This document shows positions 27,018 through 34,735 of a stretch of DNA of 64,000 bases, piece by piece. The position numbers and the translations under genes were made by a program. This DNA comes from Opitutaceae bacterium. Its GTDB lineage: Bacteria; Verrucomicrobiota; Verrucomicrobiia; Opitutales; Opitutaceae. The notes under the pieces are model-generated. The model saw only the letters and a program-made list of their open reading frames with translations. It ran no database searches and was not told the DNA's origin. The DNA lies in the NCBI GenBank assembly GCA_028284235.1, contig JANQSC010000049.1, forward strand, positions 62,001 to 126,000, written 5' to 3'. Within the stretch, counting starts at the first letter, position 1. The number at the start of each line of letters is the position of its first letter.

Positions 27018-28070
27018 TCAGGCCAGTTTGTGGAGCAATTCGACGTAGGCGTCGATTTGCGCTTCGGGTGAAAATGTTTGCTTGGCATAGTCTCGCGCGG
27101 CCTGGGACATTTGCAGTCGCAGGTCGGGGGATTCGGCAAGTTGGACGAGTCGTTCCACGAACGCGTCTTCGTCACCCTGGTCGACGAGGTAGCCGGAGGT
27201 TTGATGGCGAAAAGTCTCCCCGACACCGTCGACATCGTAGGCGACGACCGGGAGCCCGAACATTTGGGCTTCCACGAGGAAGTTGGGGAGCGACTCTTTG
27301 GCGGAGGCGTGGACGGCGATGTGGCTTTTGGAGTACAGTTCGGAGGGGTCGACGAGTCCCGGAAACTGGACACGGTGTTCGATGCCGAGGCGATTCGCTT
27401 CTTGGATACAGGGTTCGCGCTGGGGGCCGTCGCCGGCGAGGGTGAGTCGCCAATCGAGCTGGGCTGGGAGCTGGGCGCATATCCGCAGGAGCCGGATTTG
27501 TTTCTTCTCCGGCCGGAACATGCTGGCGCTGACGAGTTGGACGGGTTTGGGAGCGAGAGGGTTTTGTGATGAGTTATCCGGTTTTCGGATACAGCCGTTG
27601 TAGATGACGGACGAATTTTCTCGTTTGATTTCGTAGAGTCGATCGACGCGGTCGAGCGCTTCGTGGCTGTTAGCGACGAGATGGTCGGACTTGCGCAGCG
27701 CCAAGCGTTGGAGCCAGGGAATGGCTTTTCCGGTGCGGAAGGTGGCGACGACCTTGTAGGGGAGGTCGTGGCGGCAGAGAAGTCCGGCTTGGCAATTGGC
27801 CATGCGCCCCATGGCGATGGCGACGTCGATCTTGAGCGATCGAAGGAGGGCGTCGAGCCCGGGGGCGAACCAGTCGGCGACGAGGATGCCTTGCTCGAGG
27901 AAGTGCAAGGCGAAGTCGGATTGGCGCGCTTTGTCGTCGAGAACGCCGCCTTGGCGGAAGACAACGACGTGGGAATCGATGCCGCGCTCGGCCAGTCCCT
28001 GGGCGATGTGGAGGGTCTGGTTTTCAGTGCCGCCGTTGCGAAGATGGTCCTGGATGAGCGCGATTCGCAT
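27018..28070 (-). CDS. Glycosyltransferase, GT4 (group 1) family
   Basis: A 350-residue retaining glycosyltransferase with GT-B fold, cytoplasmic or membrane-peripheral. The acceptor half begins MRIALIQDHLRNGGTENQ with the glycine pair typical of GT4 enzymes. The donor half shows LAGDGPQR, VQFPGLVDPSELYSKSHIAV and the E-x7-E type donor-binding stretch SAKESLPNFLVEAQMFGLP followed by VAYDVDGVGE. It should transfer a sugar from a nucleotide-sugar to an exported or envelope glycan; neither sugar nor acceptor can be read. It is the first gene of the minus-strand run leading into uvrA, 39 bases apart, an odd pairing with a repair gene. Confidence 0.88.
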   Translation of the reverse strand: MRIALIQDHLRNGGTENQTLHIAQGLAERGIDSHVVVFRQGGVLDDKARQSDFALHFLEQGILVADWFAPGLDALLRSLKIDVAIAMGRMANCQAGLLCRHDLPYKVVATFRTGKAIPWLQRLALRKSDHLVANSHEALDRVDRLYEIKRENSSVIYNGCIRKPDNSSQNPLAPKPVQLVSASMFRPEKKQIRLLRICAQLPAQLDWRLTLAGDGPQREPCIQEANRLGIEHRVQFPGLVDPSELYSKSHIAVHASAKESLPNFLVEAQMFGLPVVAYDVDGVGETFRHQTSGYLVDQGDEDAFVERLVQLAESPDLRLQMSQAARDYAKQTFSPEAQIDAYVELLHKLA

Positions 28071-28173
28071 TTGAGGTGGGGATCATTCAGGCGAATCGGG
28101 CGGGCAGGGCAAATTTATTAGGGAGCGCTGAATGAGGCGGCGGCGCTCGAGACGTTCCGATCCTGCCGATGAG

Positions 28174-28253
28174 GCACGGAGCTTGGTTAAATCGTTCTCA
28201 TCCGAGCGTGTATACCTCTGCCGAGGTGTATAGGCCTCAACGCGACTCCGTGC
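28174..28253. repeat. Nested inverted repeat, possible structured element
   Basis: The outer stem GCACGGAG (28174-28181) pairs perfectly with CTCCGTGC (28246-28253). Inside, TATACCTC (28211-28218) pairs with GAGGTGTA (28223-28230) with one T-G wobble around a TGCC loop. It is followed by A-rich sequence and a family A repeat. Confidence 0.65.
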
Positions 28254-28262
28254 TCTCCCAAA

Positions 28263-28339
28263 AAAAACGCGCCGGGGCGGCGCGTTCCACCTTTGAGGCA
28301 GTTGTAAGATGGTGGAACTCGCCGTCCCGGCGGGTTCAA
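28263..28339. repeat. REP-like double-hairpin repeat, family A copy 3
   Basis: AAAACGCGCCGGGGCGGCGC, TTCCACC, a variable middle, GGTGGAACTCGCCG and a second hairpin CCCGGCGGG. Compared with copies 1 and 2 the two arms are exchanged: the GCGCC-type arm is on the left and the CCGCC-type arm on the right, so this copy lies inverted. Confidence 0.8.
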
Positions 28340-28441
28340 GCTGAGGCAATTCCACCATGGCTATTCATATGCCGCGCGAAATTAATGGGTTGGCAATGGA
28401 ACGGAAGGGGGTATGGATGGGTCGAGAGCGGTTTTGTAGTA

Positions 28442-28912
28442 ATGGCTATTTTTGTGAAACGAGCGCTGGTGAGCGCGTTGGGTGTTTTCTTGGGGAGCTA
28501 CTTGCTGCCGGGGATACACTTCGAGGATTACGGGTCACTCGTGGTCGCGGTGTTGCTGCTGGGGATTTTCTCCGCGATTTTGAAGCCGGTGTTGGTCCTG
28601 TTCGCATTGCCATTCGTGGTGCTAACGATGGGGATCGGCTTGTTGGTAATCAACGCGCTCCTGTACTCGTTCGCGAGCTACTTGGTTGAGGGCTTTACGG
28701 TGGATGGATTTGGCTACGCGTTCTTTGGAGCGTTCATTATCTCTATCCTGAATGTGATTTTCAATAACTGGATCAATGGTGGTCGGCGTCGAACGCGGGT
28801 GTCGGTTCGGCGGGGGGCGAATCGCGACCGTTCGAGTGATCCGAAGGTCCGGAGACAGACGTTTTCCGAGGGGCGGGCGATGCGCAGCAACGACGACGTC
28901 ATCGATATTTAG
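28442..28912 (+). CDS. Phage_holin_4_2 (DUF360)-type small membrane protein
   Basis: A 156-residue inner-membrane protein starting MAIFVKRALVSALGVFLGSY. Four hydrophobic segments are visible: about 5-21, 30-56, 58-80 and 85-110 (AFFGAFIISILNVIFNNWI). The G-x-x-L-x-P-G motif after helix one and the NALLYSFASYLVEGF loop are typical of the family named after phage holin 4_2, common as single chromosomal genes of unknown role. The C-terminal 45 residues are a basic, Arg-rich tail. The start at 28442 was chosen because the in-frame sequence upstream runs through a repeat. It lies 100 bases upstream of lpdA. Confidence 0.85.
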   Translation: MAIFVKRALVSALGVFLGSYLLPGIHFEDYGSLVVAVLLLGIFSAILKPVLVLFALPFVVLTMGIGLLVINALLYSFASYLVEGFTVDGFGYAFFGAFIISILNVIFNNWINGGRRRTRVSVRRGANRDRSSDPKVRRQTFSEGRAMRSNDDVIDI

Positions 28913-29012
28913 GCGCGTTGCGCCGCGCGTGTCATTTCGGGCTCAAGCGCGATCATTGTCCTAGACATATGGCGCGATGTCTCCTACTGGGTTGGCGTTT
29001 AAATTTTGAACG

Positions 29013-30404
29013 ATGTCTGAAGCAAAGTACGATCTTATTGTAATTGGTGGTGGGCCGGGGGGCTATGCGGCGGCGATTCGCGCGGGGCAACTCGGCAAGA
29101 AAGTGGCCTGCGTGGAGATGGAGCGGGCTGGAGGCACCTGTTTGAACTGGGGCTGCATTCCCAGCAAGGCCTTGCTCAAGAGTGCCGAGCTGATGGCGAG
29201 TTTGAAGAAGGCGGAGACCTTTGGCATCTCCGTTGGCTCGGTCGAATATGATTTCGCGAAAGTGATTGATCGGTCGCGCGGGGTGGCGGATCAAATGGCG
29301 AAGGGGATCGAGTTCTTGTTTAAAAAGAACAAGGTCGACTACATCGTCGCGAAGGCGCAGGTCGCAAGTCCGGGTTCGGTGACCCTGACCGAGGGCGATC
29401 GCAAGGGCGAGACTTTGTTGGCCGAGAACATACTCATCGCCACCGGTTGCCGGGCGAAGGTGCTGCCGTTTTTACCGGTGGGCGAGCGTGTGATGACGTC
29501 GCGGGAAGCGTTGGTGATGAAGTCGCAGCCGAAGTCGGTGGCGATTATCGGGTCGGGAGCGATCGGCGTGGAGTTCGCGTACTTTCTCAACGCGTTCGGA
29601 ACGGACGTCACGATTTTGGAGGTCATGCCTCAGCTCGTCCCGGTCGAGGACGAGGAAGTGGCGAAGGTCCTCGAGCGGTCTTTCAAGAAGCAGAAGATCA
29701 AGAGCGAACTGGGAATCGAGATTAAGGAAGCGAAGGTCGGCAAGGAATCGGTCACCATTGAATACGAAAAGAAAGGCAAGCCGATCACGCTCGAAGTGGA
29801 AGCGGTGATCCAGGCGGTGGGCGTGCAGGCGAATCTGGAAGGGGCCCTCGCGGACTCGGTAAAGTTGGAGCTGGACCGCGGGTTCATCGTGGTCGACGGG
29901 CGTTACGAAACCAACGTTAAGGGAATCTACGCGGCGGGAGACATCATCGGTCCGCCTACGCTGGCCCATGTGGCGACTTATGAAGCGATTCAAGCGGTCA
30001 ACGGCATGTTCGATCACAGCGAGCCGAAGCGCGTGACGAACTTCCCGGGCTGCACCTATTGCCTGCCTCAGATCGCCAGCACGGGATTGACGGAGAAAGC
30101 GGCGAAGGAGCAAGGAATTGAGTACAATGTCGGAAAATTCCCGTTTGTGGCGTCCGGCAAGGCGGTGGCGGCGAACGCGTCCGACGGATTCGTGAAAGTT
30201 CTCAGCGCTCCGGAAACGGGCGAGATTTTGGGCGTGCATATCATCGGCGCCGATGCTACGGAGCTGATCGCGGAGTATTGCTTGGCTATGGAGATGGAAG
30301 GCACGATCGACGAGATCCACGGCACGATCCACGCCCATCCGACCCTGAGCGAAGCGCTCGCTGAAGCCGCCGCGGCGACGCACAACGAAGCGATTCATAT
30401 TTAG
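29013..30404 (+). CDS. lpdA: Dihydrolipoyl dehydrogenase (E3)
   Basis: A 463-residue cytoplasmic flavoprotein that reoxidises dihydrolipoamide with NAD+ in 2-oxoacid dehydrogenase or glycine cleavage complexes. The N-terminal FAD motif VIGGGPGGYAA (10-20) and redox disulfide GGTCLNWGCIPSK with Cys43 and Cys48 are intact. An NAD-binding IIGSGAIGVEFA follows, then YAAGDIIGPPTLAH (second FAD contact), and the dimer-interface HAHPTLSEALAEA supplies His442 and Glu447. Length and motif spacing are standard. No other dehydrogenase-complex gene is adjacent, so it stands alone here. A degenerate family A repeat follows the stop codon. Confidence 0.96.
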   Translation: MSEAKYDLIVIGGGPGGYAAAIRAGQLGKKVACVEMERAGGTCLNWGCIPSKALLKSAELMASLKKAETFGISVGSVEYDFAKVIDRSRGVADQMAKGIEFLFKKNKVDYIVAKAQVASPGSVTLTEGDRKGETLLAENILIATGCRAKVLPFLPVGERVMTSREALVMKSQPKSVAIIGSGAIGVEFAYFLNAFGTDVTILEVMPQLVPVEDEEVAKVLERSFKKQKIKSELGIEIKEAKVGKESVTIEYEKKGKPITLEVEAVIQAVGVQANLEGALADSVKLELDRGFIVVDGRYETNVKGIYAAGDIIGPPTLAHVATYEAIQAVNGMFDHSEPKRVTNFPGCTYCLPQIASTGLTEKAAKEQGIEYNVGKFPFVASGKAVAANASDGFVKVLSAPETGEILGVHIIGADATELIAEYCLAMEMEGTIDEIHGTIHAHPTLSEALAEAAAATHNEAIHI

Positions 30405-30433
30405 ACGCGTCAATTTATTGGATTTCTGGCGTG

Positions 30434-30550
30434 AGAAAACGCGTCGGGACCCGTCTTCATTCTATTGGAACTACGCCGAGGCGGGCTGTCGCGTTCCACT
30501 CCTTGATTCAGGAAGATAAAGGTGGAACCCGCCGTCCCGGCGGGTTTAAG
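30434..30550. repeat. Rearranged family A repeat, copy 4
   Basis: The right arm at 30518-30550 (AAGGTGGAACCCGCCG with its hairpin) is intact. The left arm starts GAAAACGCGTCGGGAC and resumes only at about 30489 with TCGCGTTCCACT. The intervening stretch contains a second partial GGAAC..CGCCG..GCGGG arm, so one repeat appears to have been interrupted by part of another. Confidence 0.6.
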
Positions 30551-30624
30551 TTGCCGCGCATGCGCTGAGCCACCGACAAGTCGGGGTCTTTGACGGGAGC
30601 GGGTTGCGGCGCAATTTCGCGGAC

Positions 30625-30645
30625 CCTGGTGCCCTCGCCGGGATT
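30625..30645. repeat. Direct repeat of the tRNA-Arg 3' end (att-like)
   Basis: Twenty-one bases identical to 30830-30850, which cover the CCA end, acceptor 3' strand and half of the T arm of tRNA-Arg(CCG). The copy lies 205 bases downstream of the gene in transcription sense. This is the pattern left by integration at a tRNA 3' end, or by duplication of a tRNA tail. Confidence 0.7.
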
Positions 30646-30831
30646 GGATTGAACCTCAACGGTTCAAGTCCTGCGGACTGTCGCCTCCGGCTCCATCCCA
30701 TCTGCGCTCGCGCAGGCTCGCTTCGTCGAACCTTTTTTCGTCGCTGCGCTCCTCGGTTCAAATCCACTACCCCAACGCTCCGTTCCAGCCCTGGCTTGCC
30801 GGGGCATAGTTCCTTCTAAAGGAACGAAGCC

Positions 30832-30906
30832 TGGTGCCCTCGCCGGGATTCGAACCCGGATTACCGGCTTCGGAAACCGGTGCTCTATCCATTGAACTAC
30901 GAGGAC
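30832..30906 (-). tRNA. tRNA-Arg (anticodon CCG)
   Basis: The reverse complement folds into a standard cloverleaf of 75 nucleotides. The acceptor GTCCTCG pairs with CGAGGGC (one T-G), the D arm is GTTCAATGGATAGAGC, and the anticodon stem CCGGT/GCCGG has loop TTCCGAA, giving anticodon CCG that reads CGG arginine codons. The T arm is CCGGGTTCGAATCCCGG. The terminal ACCA is encoded in the DNA. No second tRNA adjoins. Confidence 0.95.
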
Positions 30907-31042
30907 TACATTGAGTTAACAAGAGGCGGCGATTCTCGAATTCGCGATCCCAATGTCCAGCTAGATTTTCAATTCTCTGCTTGTGGGCGCCAATTGATCT
31001 CCCCCGAACCTCATCGATCGATCCCCGCGTCCTTCGCGACTC

Positions 31043-32353
31043 TTGCCTTGCCTAGGCCTGCTCTTTGCGAGAATTTGGCGTGTGACTCGTAAGGGGCAGT
31101 CTAAATCGGTGTTTCGGGCGGTTGCTAGTTCCGTGTCGGCACTTGTCCTCGCTAGTATCGCGAGCGGTTTGGGCGACAACGAAACTCCCTGGAATGTTCA
31201 CGTGATCGATTCGGGTATCAGTGGCTGCGACGGGGTGCGGTTGAGCGACGTGGATGCCGACGGCGACCTCGATCTTGCCGTGGGTTGGGAAGAAGACGGC
31301 GTGACACGGCTTTATCTGAACCCCGGTCCGAGCCCGGAAGTTTATCGAAAGTGGGAGTGGATCGAATGCGGACTGACTCCGAATGTCGAGGACGCCATGA
31401 TCATGGATGTCGACGGCGACGGACGCCCCGACGTGGTGAGTTGCTCGGAAGGGGCGGAAAAGCGAATCTTCGTTCACTTTGCGCCTCGGAGCGGTGATTA
31501 TCGGGATAGCGCTCGTTGGGAAACGGTGGCGTTTCCTCGCCACCTTACTGGGGACCGCCGCTGGATGTTCGCGATCCCCATGGACGTTAACAATGACGGG
31601 CGAATGGACATTGTCGCGGGCGGCAAGCATACGGACGCGAAAATCGCTTGGCTGGCGGCGCCGGCGTCCGACCGTCGCGACTTGAACCGTTGGCGTTTTC
31701 ACGAGATGAGCGAGGCGGGCTGGGTCATGTCGTTGATTTCCCATGACATGGATGGCGATGGGGATTTGGATGTTCTCGCTTCCGACCGGCGTGCGAGTGG
31801 TGGCTTGCTGGGCGTTCGCTGGCTCGAAAATCCGGGTCCGGGAGCGCTCCAAAAAGCGCATTGGACGAGTCGCTTCGTAAGCGAGCAAGGAGACCTTCCG
31901 GATTTCATCGACTTGGCCGATATGGACGGGGACGGCGATATCGACGTTGTGTCGACGTGTAAAGAGCCGGACCGGGTCGACTGGCACGAGCGGCTGGATG
32001 AAAGCGGCCTTCGTTGGAAAGAGCATGAAATTGGGTTTCCCGAAAATGCGGGAATTAGCAAAGCGGTGAAAGTCGGGGATATCAACGGGGACGGGCAATT
32101 GGACCTGGTGCTTTCCTGCGCGTCCGCTGAGGCTCCTAAGTCGGGCATGGTTTGGTTGGAATTCGAGAATCGTCCGCCGGACGGGAATTGGGCGCGTCAC
32201 GAGATTTCGGGGCCCCTTGGTATTAAATACGACCGGATTGAGCTGATCGATCTGGATGGGGACGGGGATTTGGACGCGCTGACGACTGAGGAGAATTTCG
32301 GACCGGAAAGCCGCGGATTGGGGGCAATTTGGTATGAAAACCCGACGAATTGA
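31043..32353 (+). CDS. Secreted FG-GAP/VCBS repeat protein (probable seven-bladed propeller)
   Basis: A 436-residue exported protein. Calcium-binding blade motifs recur seven times: DVDADGDLDLAVG, DVDGDGRPDVVS, DVNNDGRMDIVAG, DMDGDGDLDVLA, DMDGDGDIDVVS, DINGDGQLDLVLS and DLDGDGDLDALT. This is the spacing of an FG-GAP/VCBS beta-propeller. Blades also carry WLE/WYEN-P phrases seen in verrucomicrobial and planctomycete relatives. The N-terminal hydrophobic stretch VFRAVASSVSALVLASIASG is a signal peptide; a GTG at 31082 (residue 14) is an equally good start. No catalytic residues were recognised, so a binding or adhesion role is inferred from the fold only. Confidence 0.8.
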   Translation: MPCLGLLFARIWRVTRKGQSKSVFRAVASSVSALVLASIASGLGDNETPWNVHVIDSGISGCDGVRLSDVDADGDLDLAVGWEEDGVTRLYLNPGPSPEVYRKWEWIECGLTPNVEDAMIMDVDGDGRPDVVSCSEGAEKRIFVHFAPRSGDYRDSARWETVAFPRHLTGDRRWMFAIPMDVNNDGRMDIVAGGKHTDAKIAWLAAPASDRRDLNRWRFHEMSEAGWVMSLISHDMDGDGDLDVLASDRRASGGLLGVRWLENPGPGALQKAHWTSRFVSEQGDLPDFIDLADMDGDGDIDVVSTCKEPDRVDWHERLDESGLRWKEHEIGFPENAGISKAVKVGDINGDGQLDLVLSCASAEAPKSGMVWLEFENRPPDGNWARHEISGPLGIKYDRIELIDLDGDGDLDALTTEENFGPESRGLGAIWYENPTN

Positions 32354-32482
32354 CGCAAAAAGGGGCGTGCCGGCTCCAATTGCGCCCTCGGATTTGCGTT
32401 TTTACACTTTGGACCCATGTTTTGGCAATATGCGCCGATTTAGTACAAGGGCCGCTCTCTTGTCTGCGACCGGCTAGAATTT

Positions 32483-32941
32483 ATGGACCATTCTTCAGTG
32501 GAATCGACTTTTCCGGACCCCGTGAGCCAATTCTCCATATTCACGGAGAACAAGGTGGGGCGGTTGTCGGACCTGGCCCGGCTTTTCGCCGAGAACGACA
32601 TCCACATAATGGCGCTGACGACGCTCGATACGACTGACAGCGCGATTGTGCGCGTGGTGGTCGACGATCCGGACAACGCCCGGCAGACCTTGCGAACAGA
32701 AGGAGTATCGTTCACGGAGAGCTCGGTTTTGGCGGTGGAAATCGCGGGCGAGCATGATATCGAGCGGGTATTGAAGGCCTTGCTGGAAACTGAGATCAAT
32801 ATTCACTACATCTATTCGTTCGTGAGTCGGCCGATGGGTCGTTCCGCCTTGGCGATGAGTATCGAGGATATGGATATTGCCATGGATATATTAGGCGCTC
32901 GGAACCATAAAGTCTTGAGTCAACGCGATATTTCCCGCTAA
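32483..32941 (+). CDS. Tandem ACT-domain regulatory protein
   Basis: A 152-residue cytoplasmic protein with two ACT-type beta-alpha-beta domains and nothing else. The first (about 14-80) contains FTENKVGRLSDLARLFAEND, the glycine-helix turn that binds amino acids in ACT dimers. The second (about 85-150) has VEIAGEHDIERVLKALLETE and YIYSF. Stand-alone ACT proteins usually sense amino acids or bind a partner enzyme. It is followed 62 bases later by the adenylate-kinase-like gene on the same strand, so the two may be co-transcribed. The ligand is unknown. Confidence 0.8.
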   Translation: MDHSSVESTFPDPVSQFSIFTENKVGRLSDLARLFAENDIHIMALTTLDTTDSAIVRVVVDDPDNARQTLRTEGVSFTESSVLAVEIAGEHDIERVLKALLETEINIHYIYSFVSRPMGRSALAMSIEDMDIAMDILGARNHKVLSQRDISR

Positions 32942-33003
32942 TCGGAACGCTTTTTTCGAATTTATGTACAATTGGGCGCCTGTCCACGCGTTCGACTCAC
33001 TTC

Positions 33004-34230
33004 ATGAAAGCCGACCAATCAACTCCTGGAAAGAACAAGGAAACTAAGAAGCGGGTACCCAAGCACCAGGATCTAGAGGTCAAAGACGCCCAGATCATCT
33101 TCAACACGGTTTGGACGGAGTTGGAGGCGAAGTACGGCCGGGAGCGTCTGCATTTCCCCAAGGAACTGATTCTCCTGGGCGGAGCTCCGGGCGCGGGCAA
33201 GGGAACAAATACGCCGTTCATCATGGAAGCCCGCGGGCTGACCTGCGAGCCGATCGTGGTCAGTTCTTTGCTGGACTCGCCGAAGATGCGCCAGCTGAAA
33301 GAGGCGGGCCAACTGGTGGGAGATACGGAAGTGGTGAAAATCCTCTTCGAGAAGATGCTGGAGCCAGAGTACGAGGACGGTTGTATCCTCGACGGCTTTC
33401 CTCGCACTTACGTGCAGGTCGAGTGTATGAAGCTGTTGTACGACAAGATGCTGCAGCTCCGTAGTGAATTTGACAATACAGAGCACCATCAGAACTTTCG
33501 CCAGCCGATCGTACACATCATGATGCTCTTCATCGACGAGAAAGAGAGCGTCGCCCGCCAGCTCAATCGAGGTCGAGAAGTGCTGGTTCACAACCAAGAA
33601 GTGGAGCGAACGGGGATCGGGGAGATGCTCGAATACCGAGCCACAGACGCGGACCCGAAGGCGGCTCAGCGTCGCTACAAGGTTTTCAAGGAGCGGACTT
33701 ACGACGCGCTGCAGTCTTTGCGCGAGGTGTTCCACTACCACTTCATCAACGCCCAGGGAAGTCTGCCGGAAGTGCGGCAGAACATCGTACGGGAGTTGAA
33801 GTACCAAAGTTCGCTCGAGCTGGATCCGCGCACCTTCGACTCGGTGCGGAAGTTGCCGCTCGCGAGCGAGATCGTTTCGCACGCGCGGCAGGAGCTAGTC
33901 AAGCGGCTCGACGGCTACGAGTTCGAGCATCGGGAGGAATTTCACAATGTCATTCGTTTCATCGAAACGGACATCATGCCGATCGTCATGCACCACGCGA
34001 TTTCAGGCAGCGCCCACGTGAACTCGGAGAATCCAATTCTGGAGAGCCCGCTGGGCATGGCCATGCTCATCGATGTTTTCTCGGAGCGGGGCTATCATGC
34101 GACCATTGATTTGCACAAGATCGAGATCCCGCAGTCCTTTAATGTGGAGACGGGCGAAATCGAGTGCCGCATGAAGCGCGTGTGGAGAATTCAAATACGC
34201 TTCCAGGGCTCGGAAATTCGACGCGGGTAA
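33004..34230 (+). CDS. Adenylate-kinase-like nucleoside monophosphate kinase with long C-terminal extension
   Basis: A 408-residue kinase. The P-loop GGAPGAGKGT (59-68), the DGFPRTYVQ motif that contacts the NMP (about 126-134) and an arginine-rich LID region (RQLNRGREVL, RRYKVFKERTYD) identify the adenylate-kinase family, which interconverts AMP, ADP and ATP. Normal adenylate kinases are near 215 residues. Here a 50-residue basic N-terminal extension and about 150 C-terminal residues are added. The latter hold a separate domain with PIVMHHAISG and GYHATIDLHKIEIPQSF. NMP specificity cannot be judged. Follows the ACT gene. Confidence 0.85.
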   Translation: MKADQSTPGKNKETKKRVPKHQDLEVKDAQIIFNTVWTELEAKYGRERLHFPKELILLGGAPGAGKGTNTPFIMEARGLTCEPIVVSSLLDSPKMRQLKEAGQLVGDTEVVKILFEKMLEPEYEDGCILDGFPRTYVQVECMKLLYDKMLQLRSEFDNTEHHQNFRQPIVHIMMLFIDEKESVARQLNRGREVLVHNQEVERTGIGEMLEYRATDADPKAAQRRYKVFKERTYDALQSLREVFHYHFINAQGSLPEVRQNIVRELKYQSSLELDPRTFDSVRKLPLASEIVSHARQELVKRLDGYEFEHREEFHNVIRFIETDIMPIVMHHAISGSAHVNSENPILESPLGMAMLIDVFSERGYHATIDLHKIEIPQSFNVETGEIECRMKRVWRIQIRFQGSEIRRG

Positions 34231-34249
34231 CACGCGTGGCGCGCATGGA

Positions 34250-34277
34250 AAAAGGCGAGGTCCGGAAACCTCGCCTT
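34250..34277 (-). terminator. Terminator between convergent genes
   Basis: AAGGCGAGG (34252-34260) pairs with CCTCGCCTT (34269-34277) around an eight-base loop. The U-run (five T in minus-strand sense) follows only in the minus direction, so it ends the DUF502-recO-DUF4870 transcript. In the plus direction it has a stem but no U-run. Confidence 0.8.
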
Positions 34278-34309
34278 GCGAAAATGTGATTGGGCTCGAG
34301 GCGAGCGCT

Positions 34310-34711
34310 CTACTTGATCAATCGAATCGTTGCGGGATAACGGTACTTTTTCCCCTCGTTCGACTTCAAGGCGGCGAGGATGCCGAAGATCAATATATAC
34401 AGATAGAGTAGGGGAAAGAGGAATACTCCAAAACCCAAGGTGACCACCGAGAGGACGGCGAGCCCGACCCAAGCGATGATGATGGTAATTTGGAAGTTGA
34501 GGGCCTCTTTCGCCTGGTCCTCGATAAAGGCGTCGTCGTCTTTCTTGACGAGCCAGATGATGAGGGGAACGAGGAATGAGGTGAAGACGCCGAGAAGATG
34601 GGCGAGGAGCGCCATCGTGCGAGCGTCTTTGCTGACTTCGGAGCTGGCGGAAGCGCCTTCAGAAGGCGCGGGTTCGTTTTCGGGGGCGGGGGGAGGGGAA
34701 TCTTGATCCAT
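34310..34711 (-). CDS. DUF4870-family membrane protein
   Basis: A 133-residue inner-membrane protein. A Pro/Glu/Ala-rich cytoplasmic N-terminus (MDQDSPPPAPENEPAP and on) is followed by ARTMALLAHLLGVFTSFLVP, LIIWLVKKDDDAFIEDQAKE and two further hydrophobic segments. The H-L-x-G pair in helix one and the F-x-x-x-Q-A-K-E-A-L-N-F motif are the family hallmarks. The function is unknown; such proteins often accompany unrelated housekeeping genes. The start at 34711 is taken because the in-frame part upstream overlaps a repeat-like spacer. It is the last gene of the DUF502-recO run, 59 bases after recO. Confidence 0.82.
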   Translation of the reverse strand: MDQDSPPPAPENEPAPSEGASASSEVSKDARTMALLAHLLGVFTSFLVPLIIWLVKKDDDAFIEDQAKEALNFQITIIIAWVGLAVLSVVTLGFGVFLFPLLYLYILIFGILAALKSNEGKKYRYPATIRLIK

Positions 34712-34735
34712 GGGGTTGATTAAAAAGGATTTAGT

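Larger units (their letters stand above)
28071..28441. other. Spacer between divergent genes, hairpin-rich
   Basis: About 370 bases carrying a large nested inverted-repeat structure (28174-28253) and a family A repeat (28263-28339). The remaining 100 bases before the plus-strand start hold no clear gene; a reading frame continuous with the next gene passes through, but it covers the repeat and is judged non-coding. Confidence 0.6.
30405..30831. other. Spacer with repeat and duplicated tRNA end
   Basis: About 430 bases between lpdA and the tRNA. It contains a rearranged family A repeat (30434-30550) and an exact copy of the tRNA-Arg 3' end at 30625-30645. Between that copy and the tRNA lie about 184 bases with further T-arm-like strings (GGTTCAAGTCC, GGTTCAAATCC). 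No protein-coding gene is visible. Confidence 0.6.

Noticed and set aside
28169-28441. N-terminal extension of the holin-like protein
   Set aside because: The extra 91 residues are translated repeat sequence, and the membrane domain begins at the internal ATG 28442.
28442-28912. Holin-like gene as evidence of a prophage
   Set aside because: Members of this family are common lone chromosomal genes and no lysis, capsid, tail or integrase gene is near.
30646-30829. A second, complete tRNA gene in the spacer
   Set aside because: T-arm-like strings are present but no acceptor, D or anticodon arm pairs with them; they are fragments.
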